From Chitinophagales bacterium (GTDB taxonomy: Bacteria; Bacteroidota; Bacteroidia; Chitinophagales; JADJOU01): a stretch of DNA of 64,000 bases. How positions within the stretch are numbered: the first letter of the stretch is position 1; each line of letters begins with the position of its first letter. The stretch covers positions 61,204-125,203 of the forward strand of contig JAEUUY010000019.1 in NCBI GenBank assembly GCA_016787225.1, read 5' to 3'. Positions 52,627 through 61,314 of this stretch are shown here, piece by piece. Both the position numbers and the translations under genes were made by a program. Below the pieces are notes generated by a model. It was not told where the DNA came from and searched no databases. It worked only from the letters and a program-made list of their open reading frames with translations.

Positions 52627-53622
52627 TCACAACCACCCCTTCTCCTTATACCACTTAACCGTCCGTTCAAATCCTGCATCGACTGTCATTGAGGGATTAT
52701 AGCCGAAGTCATTCTTAGCTTTTTGGCTGGTACAACTCCATGATTCGCTAACCATCTCACGACCTTTTTGAGTATTGAAGGTTACTGCTCTCCCAAAAAG
52801 ATTGGCGATAAATTCATAAATATAAGCCACTATGAAAATTACAAAATGCGGCACTCTTAGCTTGATGGCTGAGACCTTCAGAATCTGGGCTGATAGCTCT
52901 CCTAGGCGTGGCCAAGTATATTCATCCTCATTACCCCCTAGAAAATAGGTTTGATTTTTTGATTTTTCAGAAATGGCACATTGGTAAAATCCTTTAACTA
53001 AATCTCCTACATAGACCAAGGAGACCGACTTGGGTGAAAAGCCGATTAATGGAATAATATGTGATTTGATAGTTTTGAAAAATAAGAGGACTTCAACGTC
53101 ACGCTCACCATATACGACTGGAGGACGAATAATACTGATAGGTAATCTATCCATATAGGAAATAGCTAGGTCTTCTTCCGCTACTTTACTCATACCATAG
53201 TCTGTGAGAGGAAGACGTTCGCAAGTTTCATCATTAGGTTGACCTACTTTCGTAGCTCTGGATGCAGCCAAACTTGATGTCACAATAATTTTTTCAATAC
53301 TATCAATTCCTATACTTGCTTCTAAAATACAACGAGTGGGTTTGACATTACCTGCCTCAAAACCTGCATAATCAAATGCCTTGACTGTTCCAGCTAGATG
53401 AAAAATATAGTTTGCATTATGTTCAGTAAATACGTTTCGTAAGAAATCAATATCTTCAATACCATTTCTATGAATAGTTATATCTAAATCTTTGAGCCAT
53501 TTATCATCGCTAGATTTTCGCATGAGGCAATGCACTTCATGACCTTGGCTTATTAGATATTCTACCAGATGAGAACCTACAAATCCATTGGCTCCTGTGA
53601 CAAATGAAATTTTCTTATTCAT
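52627..53622 (-). CDS. NAD-dependent epimerase/dehydratase (extended SDR)
   Basis: This 331-residue extended short-chain dehydrogenase has the Rossmann motif TGANGFVGSHLVEYL (8-22) and the catalytic YGMSKVAEE (Y-x3-K), with SSLAASR before it supplying the Ser. The C-terminal half holds hydrophobic segments (FVIFIVAYIYEFIANLFG) suggesting membrane contact, as in 3-beta-hydroxysteroid dehydrogenase/isomerase-like or dihydroflavonol reductase-like members. The substrate, a nucleotide sugar or an isoprenoid, cannot be told. It is 3 bases after udk and probably co-transcribed with udk and cobB. Confidence 0.85.
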   Translation of the reverse strand: MNKKISFVTGANGFVGSHLVEYLISQGHEVHCLMRKSSDDKWLKDLDITIHRNGIEDIDFLRNVFTEHNANYIFHLAGTVKAFDYAGFEAGNVKPTRCILEASIGIDSIEKIIVTSSLAASRATKVGQPNDETCERLPLTDYGMSKVAEEDLAISYMDRLPISIIRPPVVYGERDVEVLLFFKTIKSHIIPLIGFSPKSVSLVYVGDLVKGFYQCAISEKSKNQTYFLGGNEDEYTWPRLGELSAQILKVSAIKLRVPHFVIFIVAYIYEFIANLFGRAVTFNTQKGREMVSESWSCTSQKAKNDFGYNPSMTVDAGFERTVKWYKEKGWL

Positions 53623-53625
53623 AGT

Positions 53626-54234
53626 TTAATTTTCACTTAATTTATTTTTTATCATGCTAGCTAGAACCTTTATGGCTACTTGGTTGTGTCCACCTTGAGG
53701 TATAATGATATCGGCATATTTCTTAGTGGGTTCTATAAACTGGTCATGCATAGGTCTTACTGTTTTTTCATACCTATTTAAGACTTCTGCAGCGTCTCGT
53801 CCTCGCTCTATGGTATCGCGTTTGATTAGTCGTATGAGTCTTTCGTCTGCTTGCGCATCAACAAATATTTTGACATCAAATAATTTACGTAATGTAGTAT
53901 CGGTAAATAATAAAATACCCTCTACGACGATTACTTTTTTAGGTTCGATAATTTTGCCTTCTGAGCGCGCGCAGGTAAGATAGGAATATGTTGGTTGAAC
54001 AATGCTTTGCCCTTTAAGAAGTTGAATAATTTGTTCTTCTAGAAGAGAGAATTCTATAGAATCAGGATGGTCAAAATTCGTCTCTTTTCTAACCTCTGCG
54101 GACAAATGACTGATATCTTTATAATAATTGTCCTGTGATAGTAAGATGACATCTTGTTTTGGAAATAGATTCATAATTTTTTTGACTACGGTTGTTTTTC
54201 CTGAACCTGAGCCTCCTGCTATACCTATGACCAT
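53626..54234 (-). CDS. udk: Uridine kinase
   Basis: This 202-residue P-loop kinase phosphorylates uridine and cytidine for pyrimidine salvage. It has Walker A GGSGSGKT at residues 7-14, the substrate segment QDNYYKD followed by FDHPDSIEF, and the lid region RLIRRDT-like RLIKRDTIERGRDAAEVL. Length matches the family (about 210). A -7 box overlaps the end of the upstream methyltransferase gene, so udk probably has its own start. Confidence 0.95.
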   Translation of the reverse strand: MVIGIAGGSGSGKTTVVKKIMNLFPKQDVILLSQDNYYKDISHLSAEVRKETNFDHPDSIEFSLLEEQIIQLLKGQSIVQPTYSYLTCARSEGKIIEPKKVIVVEGILLFTDTTLRKLFDVKIFVDAQADERLIRLIKRDTIERGRDAAEVLNRYEKTVRPMHDQFIEPTKKYADIIIPQGGHNQVAIKVLASMIKNKLSEN

Positions 54235-54258
54235 TTTATATTATAATAAAGATATGTG

Positions 54259-54266
54259 CAAAATTA
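54259..54266 (-). promoter_or_regulatory. -7 box of udk
   Basis: On the minus strand it reads TAATTTTG, 25 bases before the udk ATG and overlapping the last codon of the RNA methyltransferase gene. Confidence 0.45.
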
Positions 54267-55010
54267 AGAATTCGTTGTGAAATGATGAAGGATTATCCCA
54301 GTAGCCACAGCTACATTGAGTGATTCCGTTTGTCCAAAGCTAGGTATAGTTAATTGTGAAGTACTTTTTTCAAATATCTCCTTAGAAACCCCATGTGATT
54401 CACTACCCATTACTATTAGGCTTTCTTCAATGCTAGAAAAGCTATTTATAGCATTACCATTCAAGGAAGTAGCTAGTATATTTTTAAATTTATATTTCTG
54501 AATTAACTGATTGAATTCAAATTCTTTACATTCAACCCGAAAATGGGATCCCATAGCTGATTGTATAACCTTAGGATTGTATAAATCGACACTATTAGGA
54601 GACACGAATATTTGCTTGTGTCCATACCAGTCAGCAGTTCGAATAATGGTGCCAAGATTTCCTGGGTCGGTAATTTGATCCAGATACAGGTAAAACTTCT
54701 GTTTTTTTAAGTGAAATATATTTATTTCGGGAATATTAACAAGTGCTATGACCGATGGGACCGCAGCATGCTGACTCATTCGTTCTAAATCTTTAGAAGA
54801 AGCAGGTATGATTTTCAGATTTAATGATGAATGCTCTAGAACCCAAGCTTCACTGGCATAAATAGCTTCTATCGCTTCAGTTTTATGGTTGATGAGCTCA
54901 TGAACTATTTTCTCTCCTTCACAGGTGTATTGACCATATTCTAATCTATTTTTCTTAAGATGTAGAGACTTAATAAATTTAATTTGTAAATTTGTGACCA
55001 CGCAATTCAT
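54264..55010 (-). CDS. TrmH/SpoU family RNA 2'-O-methyltransferase
   Basis: This 248-residue SPOUT-fold protein would transfer methyl from S-adenosylmethionine to a ribose 2'-OH of tRNA or rRNA. An N-terminal L7Ae-like substrate-binding domain (about 1-95) precedes the three SpoU motifs: DQITDPGNLGTIIRTADW (motif 1, with Asn and Arg), VMGSESHGVSKE (motif 2) and LTIPSFGQTESLNVAVATGI (motif 3). The target nucleotide is not known. Its start overlaps the divergent tamL region by up to 17 bases. The methyltransferase-tamL pairing recurs in other Bacteroidota, from what I know of the group. Confidence 0.92.
   Translation of the reverse strand: MNCVVTNLQIKFIKSLHLKKNRLEYGQYTCEGEKIVHELINHKTEAIEAIYASEAWVLEHSSLNLKIIPASSKDLERMSQHAAVPSVIALVNIPEINIFHLKKQKFYLYLDQITDPGNLGTIIRTADWYGHKQIFVSPNSVDLYNPKVIQSAMGSHFRVECKEFEFNQLIQKYKFKNILATSLNGNAINSFSSIEESLIVMGSESHGVSKEIFEKSTSQLTIPSFGQTESLNVAVATGIILHHFTTNS
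54987..54994 (+). promoter_or_regulatory. -7 box of tamL
   Basis: TAAATTTG matches TAnnTTTG and lies 42 bases before the TTG at 55036. The GTG at 54994 would overlap the box itself, so this argues for the later start. The box lies inside the opening codons of the divergent methyltransferase gene. Confidence 0.5.
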
Positions 55011-55035
55011 TCAAACAATATACAAAGTAACTACA

Positions 55036-57366
55036 TTGGCCTTTAATTCTTCTGAAATTTTTAAATTAGTTACAATCAGTATATTGCTGCTAGGCTATTC
55101 CTGCAATATATATAAGCAAATACCTGAAAAAAGCTCAGTACTCGTATCAAACCAGATTGAATTAAAAGGTCAAGAAAAGGATATTATCAATGACCTTTTT
55201 TACAAAGATGAGATTTATAAAATTCCTGTTCAAAAGCCAAATAAAAAGATATTCGGCATACCTGTATCTCAGCATATATGGGCGTTTTATAACAAACATA
55301 AAGTGACTAAGTTTTCTCAGTTTATGAAGACCAAAGTAGGTAAGGCTCCAGTAATTTTTGATTCTACTAAATTAGAGAGAAGTCGTATTTCATTGGAGAA
55401 CTATTATTTCAATATTGGATATCTTGATAATTATGTGAAGGTTAGTTATCAAATAAAGAAGAAAAGAGCAAAGGTATTGTATGAAGTAGTATTAGGATTG
55501 CCATATAAATTGAGAAATATTTATCTGGATACATTGACGCCTATTCAAAAAGAAATTTACAGTGAACGAAAAAATAGTTTGCTTGAAAAGAAAGAAATCC
55601 TAAATATAGATAGGTTAGAAAAAGAAATAGCACGAATGACATTTGTAGCAAACGATAAAGGATATTATAATTTCACCAAAGATTTTGTTAGATATAAATT
55701 TGATACTTTTCAAAAAACTCATGAGATTGATATCTATGTTAAAATATTAGAGGAGAGTGATTCTACTTACTTTAAAAAGTACAAACTAGATAGTATTTAT
55801 GTTTTCATCAATTCTTCCAAGGAGCAGGCTAATATCAATACGAGTAGTGTTAATAGACTAGACAATGTGCTTTATGTTCAATCAAAAGATAAGAGATATA
55901 ATGAAGTATTTCTAAACAGGTTTATAAATAAGACACATGACAGTTTTTATTCGAAAGGAGACATTAATAGAACTATTCAAAAGTTGTCAGAGCTCAATAA
56001 TTTTAAACTTATAAATTCATCCGTTAGGCTAGAAAATGATACAGCAAAATCCTTAGATCTTATATATACTTTAGCTCCTAGTCCGCGTAGAACTATTTCT
56101 CTTGAACAAAGTTTCTATAATTCTACCCTTGGGTTTATTGGAGCTCAGCCTACCTTGAAATATCTTAATAGGAATTTAACTAAAAAAGCAGATAAATTGA
56201 GTTTGTCCCTTTCTGGTTCTGTGGAATTTAACGCCTATTTAAATCAGGAAAAAAATTTTTCTGGATTAATCTCACGAACAGATTTATCTATTTTAACAAA
56301 CTATTCGATTGAGAAGTTTTTATTGCCAAAATTCTTGACAAACAATAGAGATTATTTATTCAATAGAACATTCATAAATTCGAGTTATACCTATAGCAAA
56401 AGGCTCGGTTTTTATGATATTCATAATATTGGAACAAGTTTAGAATTTCAATGGGCAAAAAACAAAAGTACAACTTTTAGTTATTCTCCGATTTCGTTTA
56501 ATGCCATTATTTTTCCTGCCAACTCCGTATCTAATGAGTTTAAAAATACTTTGAGTTTAAATCCCTTTTTGAAGTCCTCATTTAATAATTCATTCATCAT
56601 TGGTTCATCATTTTGGGTGAGTCATTTAATGCCATTAGGTAAGCAAAAACTAAATTCATTGAGTTTTAGACTCAATTTAGAAACCGCAGGTAATACCGTA
56701 TTTTTAATAGATAAGTTAGTAGGATTGTCAAAAGGTGAGAATGGAGTAAATTTTGAGGGGATAGATATTTCACAATTTTTTAAATCGCAGTTTGAAGTAG
56801 TTAAAACGACTAAAATAACTCAGTTATCTTCTATTCATAGTCGCTTGAAATTTGGTGTAGCCTTTCCATTTGGCAATTCATTAAAGCTCCCTTATATTAA
56901 ACAATTCTTTATAGGTGGACCCTATTCGCTTCGCGCATTTCAACCGAGAACCATAGGGGCAGGAAGTCATAATCCTGAAGCTAATACCCTAGATAGTTTT
57001 CCTCGCGACCAAACGGGAAATATGGTCTTTGAGTTTAATACAGAATTCAGATTTCACATTGTAAGTTTTCTAAAAGGTGCCTTATTTATTGATGGTGGAA
57101 ATATCTGGAATTCTTCTCGCAATTTTAGTCAAGATGATTTAGGGGTTTTCAAGCTGGATGAATTTTATAAACAAATGTATATTGGAGGGGGCTTCGGGCT
57201 AAGAGGAGATTTTAATTACTTCATCATGCGATTTGATGTTGGAATACCAATGAGAGTCCCATATCTAACCAAGAACGATTGGGTAATAGTAGATGCCAAA
57301 CCTTTCAATCCGGAATGGTTCAGGAATAATTTGGTTATCAATTTTGCTATAGGGTATCCATTTTAA
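55036..57366 (+). CDS. tamL: TamL-type BamA/TamA outer-membrane lipoprotein
   Basis: The 776-residue product (TTG start at 55036; GTG 54994 gives 790) begins with a hydrophobic stretch and lipobox-like LLLGYSC. Bacteroidota TamL is a lipidated version of TamA. POTRA-like domains occupy about residues 60-360, and the C-terminal half is a 16-stranded Omp85 barrel with FFIGGPYSLRAFQPRTIGAG (the loop-6 region) and AKPFNPEWFRNNLVINFAIGYPF at the end. It probably works with a TamB/AsmA-type partner to insert or transport outer-membrane components. No tamB is adjacent; the AsmA-like gene at 49176 is one candidate. Confidence 0.88.
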   Translation: MAFNSSEIFKLVTISILLLGYSCNIYKQIPEKSSVLVSNQIELKGQEKDIINDLFYKDEIYKIPVQKPNKKIFGIPVSQHIWAFYNKHKVTKFSQFMKTKVGKAPVIFDSTKLERSRISLENYYFNIGYLDNYVKVSYQIKKKRAKVLYEVVLGLPYKLRNIYLDTLTPIQKEIYSERKNSLLEKKEILNIDRLEKEIARMTFVANDKGYYNFTKDFVRYKFDTFQKTHEIDIYVKILEESDSTYFKKYKLDSIYVFINSSKEQANINTSSVNRLDNVLYVQSKDKRYNEVFLNRFINKTHDSFYSKGDINRTIQKLSELNNFKLINSSVRLENDTAKSLDLIYTLAPSPRRTISLEQSFYNSTLGFIGAQPTLKYLNRNLTKKADKLSLSLSGSVEFNAYLNQEKNFSGLISRTDLSILTNYSIEKFLLPKFLTNNRDYLFNRTFINSSYTYSKRLGFYDIHNIGTSLEFQWAKNKSTTFSYSPISFNAIIFPANSVSNEFKNTLSLNPFLKSSFNNSFIIGSSFWVSHLMPLGKQKLNSLSFRLNLETAGNTVFLIDKLVGLSKGENGVNFEGIDISQFFKSQFEVVKTTKITQLSSIHSRLKFGVAFPFGNSLKLPYIKQFFIGGPYSLRAFQPRTIGAGSHNPEANTLDSFPRDQTGNMVFEFNTEFRFHIVSFLKGALFIDGGNIWNSSRNFSQDDLGVFKLDEFYKQMYIGGGFGLRGDFNYFIMRFDVGIPMRVPYLTKNDWVIVDAKPFNPEWFRNNLVINFAIGYPF

Positions 57367-57454
57367 TGATTCTTTTTTCCATTTGACAATCCTTTTAGAA
57401 AGAAATTAAACCTTTTTGAAGACTATACAGTCTAACCTTCATAAATGGTTATCT

Positions 57455-57877
57455 ATGTTAAAATTGACTCTTTTTAGTGTTTTCCTTTTTAGTTTTATCA
57501 TTTCGTCGGCTCAATAAGATAGTGTTAATACTATCTCTGAAGGAAAAGGTAGACACAAATATGCAAGAAATCGTTTAAAGTTAACTCCTGAACAGGAAGC
57601 TAAATTGAAGGAAATTCACCACAATAGAAAAATAGAAGTGGAGAGAAGAAAAGAAGAAAATAGACTATTTAGCGAGAATATGCAAAAAAGAACGGAGAAT
57701 GAAGTGTCCCAAGTTTTAACTCCTGAACAACAGGCTGAGTATAATAAAATGAGAGAAGAAAGAAAAGAAAAAATGAAGGAAAAAATTGCTAAAAGAAGAG
57801 CAATGCATAATCGTGGAAGATACTCAGGGAAGGTAATACCCGCTGTAGGTTCGACAGCAGATACCACAAAACAATAG
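57455..57877 (+). pseudogene. Spy/LTXXQ-like periplasmic protein gene with in-frame stop
   Basis: From ATG 57455 the frame encodes a perfect signal peptide (MLKLTLFSVFLFSFIISSAQ), then a TAA at 57515-57517, then 119 codons of intact reading frame to a TAG at 57875. The second part has two LTPEQ motifs (LTPEQEAKLKEI and LTPEQQAEYNKM) around a Lys/Glu/Arg-rich helix, as in small periplasmic Spy/CpxP-like chaperones. A CAA to TAA change would account for the stop. No good start follows it until TTG 57605, which would lack the signal peptide. So it is either a recent pseudogene or a sequencing error. Confidence 0.75.
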
Positions 57878-57903
57878 TCCATTTATTTGTTTATAAAATT
57901 CAG

Positions 57904-57941
57904 AAGCGGATAAAATTTAAAAATTTTATCCGCTTTGATTT
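57904..57941. terminator. Bidirectional terminator between convergent genes
   Basis: A 15-bp perfect inverted repeat AAGCGGATAAAATTT / AAATTTTATCCGCTT with T-rich sequence on both sides separates the Spy-like pseudogene (plus) from the ABC-F gene (minus). The innermost A-T pairs probably form the loop. Confidence 0.85.
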
Positions 57942-58032
57942 TAAACCAATAGCGACAATTTTAACTTTTTCTACTGTTGTAAATAACCCAGCAATAATAG
58001 TTTAGTGCAATAGCCAAAGTTCATTATAATTA

Positions 58033-59646
58033 CTAAGAATACATTTTTAGCCTTTCTGCTTGCACGCGCTCGTCTGCTAAATATTCATCGTATGTCATTA
58101 ACTTGTCTAGGATTCCTTTAGGGGTCAATTCTATAATTCTGTTGGCAATAGTATTCGTAAATTCATGATCTTGCGATGTAAATAAGACTGTACCCTTATA
58201 GTCAATTAAACTTTCATTTAGAGCAGTAATGGCTTCTAAATCTAAGTGACCAGTTGGTTCTTCTAGTAATAGGACATTGCCTTGCTGTAGCATCAATCGC
58301 GATAACATGCATCTTACCTTTTCTCCTCCAGATAAGACACTCGATTTTTTAAACACATCTTCACCACTAAAGAGCATTTTTCCGAGAAATCCTCGTATAT
58401 AGTTTTCGTCTTTATCTTCACTGTATTGTCTCAACCAGTCTACAAGATTTAATGTATCCGTAAAATATTTGTCGTTGTTTGATGGAACGTAAGCTGTGGT
58501 AACTGTTTGACCCCATTTATATTCTCCCTTATCGGCTTTGCGTTCGCCTGCTAGTATCTCGTAAAAATATTTTGTAGCTAAGCTATCCTCAGAAAGTATA
58601 GCTATTTTATCGCCTTTGTTTATTTGAAAGTTTATTCTCGAAAACAAAATTCCATTTTCATTAGAAGATTCTAAGTTTTCTACTTCCAAAATTTGATTTC
58701 CTGCATCTCTGGATTGGGTAAATATAATACCTGGGTAACGTCTGGAAGAAGGTTGAATTTCCGATATGTCTAGTTTTTCTAAAGCCTTTTTTCTAGAAGT
58801 TGCCTGTCTGGATTTAGATGCATTCGCGGAGAATCGTCTGATAAATTCTAGTAATTCTTCTTTTTTCTGTTCTGCCTTTTTGTTTTTATCTGCTCGCTGT
58901 CTTGCTGCTAGCTGACTTGCCTGATACCAGAATGAATAATTACCTGTAAAAATATTAATCTTCCTAAAATCAATATCACAAATGTGAGTACATACCATAT
59001 CTAAAAAGTGACGGTCGTGCGATACGACGATAACTGTATTTTCAAAATCAGCTAGAAAATCTTCCAGCCAAGAAATTGTTTTGATATCTAAATCATTCGT
59101 TGGTTCATCTAGCAATAAAATATCTGGATTGCCAAATAATGCCTGAGCCAAGAGAACTCTTACCTTCTGATTAGCATCGATTTCACTCATCAAAACTTTA
59201 TGATTGTCTTCATGCACTCCTAAATTGCTCAATAATTCTGCTGCGTTACTTTCTGCCATCCAGCCATCCATTTCAGCAAATTCTGCTTCCAATTCTGCAA
59301 CCTTCATACCATCTTCATCATTAAAATCTGGTTTACTATAGAGCGCTTCTTTCGCTTTAATATTTAACCAAAGTCGGTCATTGCCCATCATCACGGTATC
59401 GAGTACTATAAAATTATCATAAGCCTGATGATTTTGCTTCAACACAGAAATACGCTCTCCTGGTGTAATTTCTATTCGTCCTTTCGTAGGTTCTATTTCC
59501 CCACTTAATATTTTCACAAAGGTTGATTTGCCTGCACCATTGGCTCCTATGACTCCATAGCAGTTACCTTTCGAGAAATTAAGGTTGACTTCGTCAAACA
59601 GTACTTTTTTGTCAAATTGCAGACTAAGATTAGATACAGATAACAT
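58033..59646 (-). CDS. ABC-F family ATPase (YbiT-like) with degenerate second site
   Basis: This 537-residue soluble protein has two ATP-binding cassettes and no membrane domain, and acts on ribosomes. NBD1 is complete: GANGAGKST at 34-42, a LLLDEPTNDLD Walker B and the ABC-F linker rich in Lys/Glu/Arg. In NBD2 the Walker A is replaced by AILSEDSLATKYFYE, without the GxxxxGKS/T lysine. Its signature LSGGEKVR is retained and Walker B reads LLLEEPTGHLD. From memory, Bacteroidota YbiT-like members share this asymmetry. Function is probably translation-state control; antibiotic protection is not suggested. A -7 box lies 63 bases upstream. Confidence 0.88.
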   Translation of the reverse strand: MLSVSNLSLQFDKKVLFDEVNLNFSKGNCYGVIGANGAGKSTFVKILSGEIEPTKGRIEITPGERISVLKQNHQAYDNFIVLDTVMMGNDRLWLNIKAKEALYSKPDFNDEDGMKVAELEAEFAEMDGWMAESNAAELLSNLGVHEDNHKVLMSEIDANQKVRVLLAQALFGNPDILLLDEPTNDLDIKTISWLEDFLADFENTVIVVSHDRHFLDMVCTHICDIDFRKINIFTGNYSFWYQASQLAARQRADKNKKAEQKKEELLEFIRRFSANASKSRQATSRKKALEKLDISEIQPSSRRYPGIIFTQSRDAGNQILEVENLESSNENGILFSRINFQINKGDKIAILSEDSLATKYFYEILAGERKADKGEYKWGQTVTTAYVPSNNDKYFTDTLNLVDWLRQYSEDKDENYIRGFLGKMLFSGEDVFKKSSVLSGGEKVRCMLSRLMLQQGNVLLLEEPTGHLDLEAITALNESLIDYKGTVLFTSQDHEFTNTIANRIIELTPKGILDKLMTYDEYLADERVQAERLKMYS

Positions 59647-59708
59647 GGGTTGGAAATTATTTAATTAGATTTCTAATAAAATGATAGAAACTTTCAATTT
59701 AAAGGCTG

Positions 59709-59716
59709 CAAAGCTA
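59709..59716 (-). promoter_or_regulatory. -7 box of the ABC-F gene
   Basis: On the minus strand it reads TAGCTTTG, 63 bases before the ATG. No other box was found closer. Confidence 0.4.
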
Positions 59717-59863
59717 GAAGAAATCAGAATAATTAAAGGTAAAAATAAATAAAAATTAATAGAGAAAAACTTTCTAAACAGTTGAATTTTAGCTTAGAGT
59801 AGAACAATAGTGCTAAAAATCGCAAAATCCAAAATTTTTCATCTAAATAATTGACTTTCATTA

Positions 59864-59871
59864 TATATTTG
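59864..59871 (+). promoter_or_regulatory. -7 box of the HU gene
   Basis: TATATTTG followed by C, with TTGAC 13 bases before it. It lies 53 bases before the HU ATG. Apart from this, the 277-base gap between the divergent ABC-F and HU genes is featureless AT-rich sequence. Confidence 0.6.
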
Positions 59872-59923
59872 CACCCTCTTAAATTAATCAACCAATAAAT
59901 CTTAATTAAATAATTCAAAATCA

Positions 59924-60211
59924 ATGAGAAAAGCAGATGTAATCGCAAGAATCGCTGACACAACAGGAGTTCCAAAGGTAGATGTGTTAGTAGCTGTAGA
60001 GCAATTTTTTAAAGAAGTTAAAAGTTCTTTAGAGAAGGGTGAAAATGTATATGTGAGAGGATTTGGTAGCTTTATCGTAAAACAACGTGCTGCTAAAATA
60101 GGTAGAAATATCAAGTCAAATACGGCGATTAATATACCTGCGCATCAGATACCTGCATTCAAGCCTGCAAAAGAGTTTGTAGAAGCAGTAAAGAAAAGCA
60201 GCAAAAAGTAA
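59924..60211 (+). CDS. hup: HU/IHF family DNA-binding protein
   Basis: This 95-residue nucleoid protein bends DNA as a dimer. It starts MRKADVIARIADTTGVPKVDV and has the core VYVRGFGSFIVKQRAAKIGRN before the beta-arm (IKSNTAINIPAHQIPAFKPAKEFV) that inserts into the minor groove. The RNIKSN... arm is typical of HU. A Lys/Ser tail (VKKSSKK) ends it. A clear promoter precedes it. The TPR gene starts 11 bases after its stop, so the two may be co-transcribed. Confidence 0.96.
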   Translation: MRKADVIARIADTTGVPKVDVLVAVEQFFKEVKSSLEKGENVYVRGFGSFIVKQRAAKIGRNIKSNTAINIPAHQIPAFKPAKEFVEAVKKSSKK

Positions 60212-60222
60212 GAAATCAGTTT

Positions 60223-61080
60223 TTGAAAAACCGTTCCATTCTTATTTATGGATTGGCTATGACATTGGTTTTAGCTATGTATTTACTTCTTCCCACCAAG
60301 AAGAATGATAGACTATCGAGTAGTGCAATTGGCGCAAAAAAAATGTCACTCGAGGAGTTTAGATATAACTTTATAAATCAACAAGCAGATAGCACTAAAT
60401 TAGTTTTAAATCAACTAGAATCTAGATTGAGCGAAGCTAAAGATAGCTTGTCAAATGTTACTGTGTTAACCGATGGAATCAATGTTTATAATAAATTACA
60501 AGCTCCTGAAGTTGCAGCTTTATTGGTGTATAAAAAAGCTGGTTTTATAAAGAATACAAACTCTTGGGAACTGGCAGGATCCAATTTCGTTAATTTATTG
60601 TCTGACCCGAGGTTAGATACTAGCTTGGTTGCTGATATCTCAGAATATGCCATTCGATCATTTGAGAAAAGTATATCGCTCGATTCAAATAATATAGGCT
60701 CTAAATTGAAACTGGCACAGTGCTATTTGCAGCTCACCAATAAGCCAATGGATGGTGTGCAATTATTATTAGGTGTGGTGAGAAAAGATTCTACCAATAT
60801 AGAGGCACAGTTGCTGTTAGCCAAATTTGGTTTAATGTCTGGACAGCTAGAAAAAGTGGGACAGAGACTCGAAAAAGTATTATCTTTGCAACCTCAGAAT
60901 ATAGACGCACTTCTTATGCGTGCTGAGATGTATGCCCGATCGGAGAAATTCGAACTAGCAGCCAAAGATTTAACGACAGTAAAAAATAATGCAAAAACTG
61001 CACCAGCAATGAAGAACCAATTGGAATTGGCTATTAAAGATTTGAAAGCTAGAACGACAATACCCAATCAAACGAAATAA
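60223..61080 (+). CDS. Membrane-anchored TPR-repeat protein
   Basis: This 285-residue protein starts at TTG 60223, 11 bases after HU. An N-terminal transmembrane helix (residues 5-22, SILIYGLAMTLVLAMYLLLP) anchors it, with the rest probably in the periplasm. Between about 140 and 260 are at least three TPR-like helix pairs (SISLDSNNIGSKLKLAQCYL, DSTNIEAQLLLAKFGLMSG, LQPQNIDALLMRAEMYARSE). TPRs act as protein-docking scaffolds; the partner is unknown. HU-TPR-ribosomal-type protein-RNase G is a conserved-looking cluster and suggests a housekeeping role. Confidence 0.83.
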   Translation: MKNRSILIYGLAMTLVLAMYLLLPTKKNDRLSSSAIGAKKMSLEEFRYNFINQQADSTKLVLNQLESRLSEAKDSLSNVTVLTDGINVYNKLQAPEVAALLVYKKAGFIKNTNSWELAGSNFVNLLSDPRLDTSLVADISEYAIRSFEKSISLDSNNIGSKLKLAQCYLQLTNKPMDGVQLLLGVVRKDSTNIEAQLLLAKFGLMSGQLEKVGQRLEKVLSLQPQNIDALLMRAEMYARSEKFELAAKDLTTVKNNAKTAPAMKNQLELAIKDLKARTTIPNQTK

Positions 61081-61110
61081 AATAAATTATTAACAAAAAA
61101 ATATAAAAGT

Positions 61111-61200
61111 ATGCCTTGCGGTAAAAAAAGAAAAAGACATAAGATCGCTACTCACAAGAGAAAGAAGAGATTGAGAAAAAATAGACATAAGAAGAAGTAA
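61111..61200 (+). CDS. 29-residue basic protein, AURKAIP1/COX24-like
   Basis: This tiny protein (MPCGKKRKRHKIATHKRKKR and nine further residues) is about 60 percent Lys/Arg/His. It resembles the short Bacteroidota proteins annotated with the AURKAIP1/COX24 domain, whose mitochondrial relative mS38 is a ribosomal small-subunit protein. It is therefore probably ribosome-associated, though this is family knowledge rather than something seen here. It lies 30 bases after the TPR gene and is followed by a strong terminator. It is easily missed by gene finders. An A-rich tract rather than a Shine-Dalgarno precedes the ATG. Confidence 0.82.
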   Translation: MPCGKKRKRHKIATHKRKKRLRKNRHKKK

Positions 61201-61271
61201 TTTGTGCTTTGGCACAAAAATTTTACTTATTTGTTTTTTCAAATTTATATCCTAACCTATTTATAACTCTT

Positions 61272-61304
61272 AAGGACAGAGCTTCGTTTAGCTCTGTCTT
61301 TTAT
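61272..61304 (+). terminator. Intrinsic terminator after the 29-residue gene
   Basis: GACAGAGC / GCTCTGTC forms an 8-bp stem with an 8-base loop, extended by A-T pairs and followed by TTTTATTATTT. It separates the HU-TPR-small protein unit from RNase G. Confidence 0.85.
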
Positions 61305-61314
61305 TATTTAGTTT

